From the NCBI GenBank assembly GCA_002435595.1, contig DJBL01000091.1:1-64000 (forward strand): a stretch of 64,000 bases of DNA. The letters run 5' to 3'. The notes under the pieces are model-generated. The model was given only the letters and a program-made list of their open reading frames with translations. It was not told where the DNA came from and searched no databases. This document shows positions 63,612 to 64,000 of the stretch, piece after piece. The position numbers were made by a program, and so were the translations under genes. The stretch comes from Stenotrophomonas maltophilia (lineage in GTDB: Bacteria; Pseudomonadota; Gammaproteobacteria; Xanthomonadales; Xanthomonadaceae). How positions within the stretch are numbered: the first letter of the stretch is position 1; each line of letters starts with the position of its first letter.

Positions 63612-64000
63612 ATGAGTGATGCCTGCCTGCCATCCGATCCGTCTTCGCCGTTGCGCCGCCGGCTGCTGCGCGCCGCCGTGCTGGCCCCGGCGGTGGCCGC
63701 GTTGGCCAGCCTGCCGGGCTGTTCGATGCCGGTCCAGGTGGATGGCACGTTCCTGCAACCCTGGCGCAGCCACCTGGACTGGACGATGGCCGACTGGCAG
63801 CGGTCGGTGCGGCTGGCACAGCGCCTGGGATGCACGCGGCTGGTGCTGCAATGGAGCGGCATCCACGGTGCGCCGGAAGGCGATTGGCTGCTGCCCGATG
63901 CCAGCGTGCGGATGCTGTTCACCGCCGCAGCCGAAGCCGGGATCACGGTGCGGGTGGGGCTGCCGTTCGAGCAGTCGTGGTGGAAGGCGATCGGCGGCGA
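63612..64000 (+). CDS. DUF4434-like lipoprotein (partial, right edge)
   Basis: Only the first 129 codons are present. The N-terminus has an Arg-rich start (LRRRLLRAAVLAP) and a hydrophobic stretch ending in a lipobox-like LPGC (Cys37). VDGTFLQPWRSHLDWTMADW and LGCTRLVLQWSGI follow, which resemble the start of DUF4434, a glycoside-hydrolase-like (TIM-barrel) family. The Arg pair could also suit Tat export. It begins 52 bases after the permease. Confidence 0.7.
   Translation, partial: MSDACLPSDPSSPLRRRLLRAAVLAPAVAALASLPGCSMPVQVDGTFLQPWRSHLDWTMADWQRSVRLAQRLGCTRLVLQWSGIHGAPEGDWLLPDASVRMLFTAAAEAGITVRVGLPFEQSWWKAIGG

Overview
The window is chromosomal DNA from a high-GC gammaproteobacterium of the Xanthomonadaceae, most likely Stenotrophomonas. 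The support is: the family's cell-wall and division cluster without murD; an S-adenosylhomocysteine (SAH) riboswitch before ahcY; a DUF721/M23/secA block next to lpxC; an Ax21-like outer-membrane protein; and many short palindromes opening with GTAG, which match the SMAG repeats described in S. maltophilia. I see no prophage, insertion sequence, CRISPR array or tRNA gene.

Layout. (1) 1-11.6 kb: methyl-cycle genes (SAH riboswitch-ahcY, and metF 7 kb away behind its own promoter), separated by ybaK, small unknown genes, a DUF3228 protein, and a putative operon of an exported DJ-1/PfpI protein with a response regulator and sensor kinase. A Nudix-ThiE fusion closes the region. (2) 11.6-33.2 kb: secA, an M23 peptidase, a divergent DUF721 gene, lpxC, then the dcw cluster on the minus strand, transcribed mraZ-rsmH-ftsL-ftsI-murE-murF-mraY-ftsW-murG-murC-ddlB-ftsQ-ftsA-ftsZ. 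Most junctions overlap by 1-11 bases. murD is missing between mraY and ftsW. A MraZ-type triple repeat and a promoter precede mraZ, and a perfect DnaA box lies further upstream. (3) 33.3-39.8 kb: an NRDE protein, the RNase P RNA with a stack of hairpins, rsmI, and lpoA-yraN-ydjM-like-FAD oxidase on the plus strand. (4) 39.8-45.5 kb: a chaperone-usher fimbrial locus split into two divergent units around a 273-base control region that carries two copies of one palindromic site. (5) 45.5-56.1 kb: thiL, nusB, ribH, a ribBA-like gene with a degenerate GTP cyclohydrolase half, ribE with an FMN riboswitch, an Ax21-like protein, a tandem pair of secreted proteins, ribD, nrdR, a tandem pair of 155-residue membrane proteins, and glyA. 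(6) 56.2-64 kb: a 1119-residue autotransporter with an extended signal peptide, an RcnB-like protein, ettA, an NCS2 purine permease, and the start of a DUF4434 lipoprotein.

How the genes work together. The dcw genes supply nearly the whole route from UDP-MurNAc to septal peptidoglycan, with lpoA and the M23 peptidase adding control and remodelling. ahcY, metF and glyA share one-carbon and methionine metabolism. ribE, the ribBA-like gene, ribH and ribD make riboflavin, with FMN feedback at ribE. rsmH and rsmI, 2.2 kb apart, modify the same 16S rRNA base. Most of the window is conserved core genome. The accessory-looking parts are the fimbrial locus, the autotransporter, the DJ-1/two-component unit and the two tandem paralogue pairs.
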